Shown piece by piece: positions 6,243-6,591 of a stretch of 6,591 nt of DNA (its first letter is position 1; each line of letters starts with the position of its first letter). Made by a program: the position numbers and the translations under genes. The stretch covers positions 1 through 6,591 of the forward strand of contig JACPBU010000081.1 of the NCBI GenBank assembly GCA_016180165.1, given 5' to 3'. This stretch comes from Candidatus Woesearchaeota archaeon. GTDB taxonomy: Archaea > Nanobdellota > Nanobdellia > Woesearchaeales > JACPBV01. The notes beneath the pieces were generated by a model, which saw only the letters and a list, made by a program, of their open reading frames with translations, had not been told where the DNA came from and did no database searches.

Positions 6243-6591
6243 ATGAGAATCCTCTTGTTGCACTCCGACTTTATCAAGTTTGAAGCCCAGAAGCAGGCTA
6301 TCAAAGACGCAGAAAAGATAGAGAAAGCGGAGCATGAGGTTAAGGAATGCCTTGTGGTTCTCACTTCCGTCGAAAAGAGAGATGAAAAAAACCCAGATGC
6401 AGTCATCCAACGATATGTCAAAGAAGTTGATGACGTTGCCAAACAGGTTAAGGCGGACAAGGTGGTTATCTATCCCTATGTCCACTTAACCACTGACCCT
6501 TCCTCGCCCCAGGCAGCATTGGAGATCCTCAGGAAATGCGAAGAGGAATTAAAAAAATCCTACCAGGTGACCCGCTCTCCTTTCGGCTGGT
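6243..6591 (+). CDS. thrS: Threonyl-tRNA synthetase, N-terminal editing domain (partial, runs off the right edge)
   Basis: The first 116 residues of an archaeal threonyl-tRNA synthetase are present; the catalytic core and anticodon-binding domain lie beyond the window. The sequence matches the archaeal N-terminal editing domain (tRNA-Thr_ED, a D-aminoacyl-tRNA deacylase-like fold) that hydrolyses wrongly charged Ser-tRNA(Thr). Landmarks are the opening MRILLLHSDFIKFEA, then SVEKRDEKNPD (42-52), VVIYPYVHLTTD (74-85) with the conserved His81, and SPFGW at 112-116, which normally precedes the lysine of the editing pocket. Bacterial and eukaryotic enzymes have an unrelated editing domain, so this gene is the best evidence that the DNA is archaeal. 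The ATG is supported by the domain's usual start and by the TATA box at leaderless distance. No frameshift is seen. Confidence 0.95.
   Translation, partial: MRILLLHSDFIKFEAQKQAIKDAEKIEKAEHEVKECLVVLTSVEKRDEKNPDAVIQRYVKEVDDVAKQVKADKVVIYPYVHLTTDPSSPQAALEILRKCEEELKKSYQVTRSPFGW

Noticed and set aside
6177..6485. 102-codon minus-strand frame at the right edge
   Set aside because: It overlaps the clearly recognised thrS editing domain and its promoter, and its Leu/Phe-rich translation is the complement of that gene.

Overview
The window looks archaeal. The right-edge gene opens with the archaeal-type (DTD-like) editing domain of threonyl-tRNA synthetase. The second gene ends in a bat-type (HTH_10) helix-turn-helix, a fold typical of archaeal regulators. 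Four of the six genes have a TATA-like box centred about 24-28 bp before their ATG, as expected for leaderless archaeal mRNAs. Protein style (short regulator, compact spacing, N-terminal motifs of the regulator) suggests a DPANN lineage such as Woesearchaeota, but this is inference. No alignment or taxonomic search was possible.

Layout, all genes on the + strand: (1) 34-498, C-terminal two thirds of a DUF6036-like nucleotidyltransferase, apparently lacking its N-terminal active-site part. (2) 531-1205, a transcription regulator with a conserved N-terminal domain and a bat-type HTH. (3) 1206-1396, a 191-bp regulatory gap with two palindromes, two TATA-like elements, a possible 10-codon ORF and a Shine-Dalgarno site. 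(4) 1397-3073, a B12-binding-type radical SAM enzyme starting at TTG. (5) 3169-5397, a membrane-anchored secreted beta-propeller protein (PF09826/COG4880 type). (6) 5462-6169, an unrecognised protein of 235 aa. (7) 6243 to the right edge, the start of thrS. Nearly every gene has its own promoter-like element, so the window reads as a row of single-gene transcription units rather than one operon.

The most interesting structure is regulatory. The HTH regulator gene is bracketed by two copies, in inverted orientation, of a 16-bp palindromic element (14/16 identical). One lies between its own TATA box and its start codon. The other lies just after its stop codon, upstream of the radical SAM gene. 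This suggests an autoregulated regulator whose second site could control the downstream gap and the radical SAM gene. A different 22-bp palindrome (9-bp perfect arms, 4-nt spacer) sits over a second predicted transcription start. I found no CRISPR array, tRNA, rRNA, insertion sequence or clear defence or biosynthetic cluster.
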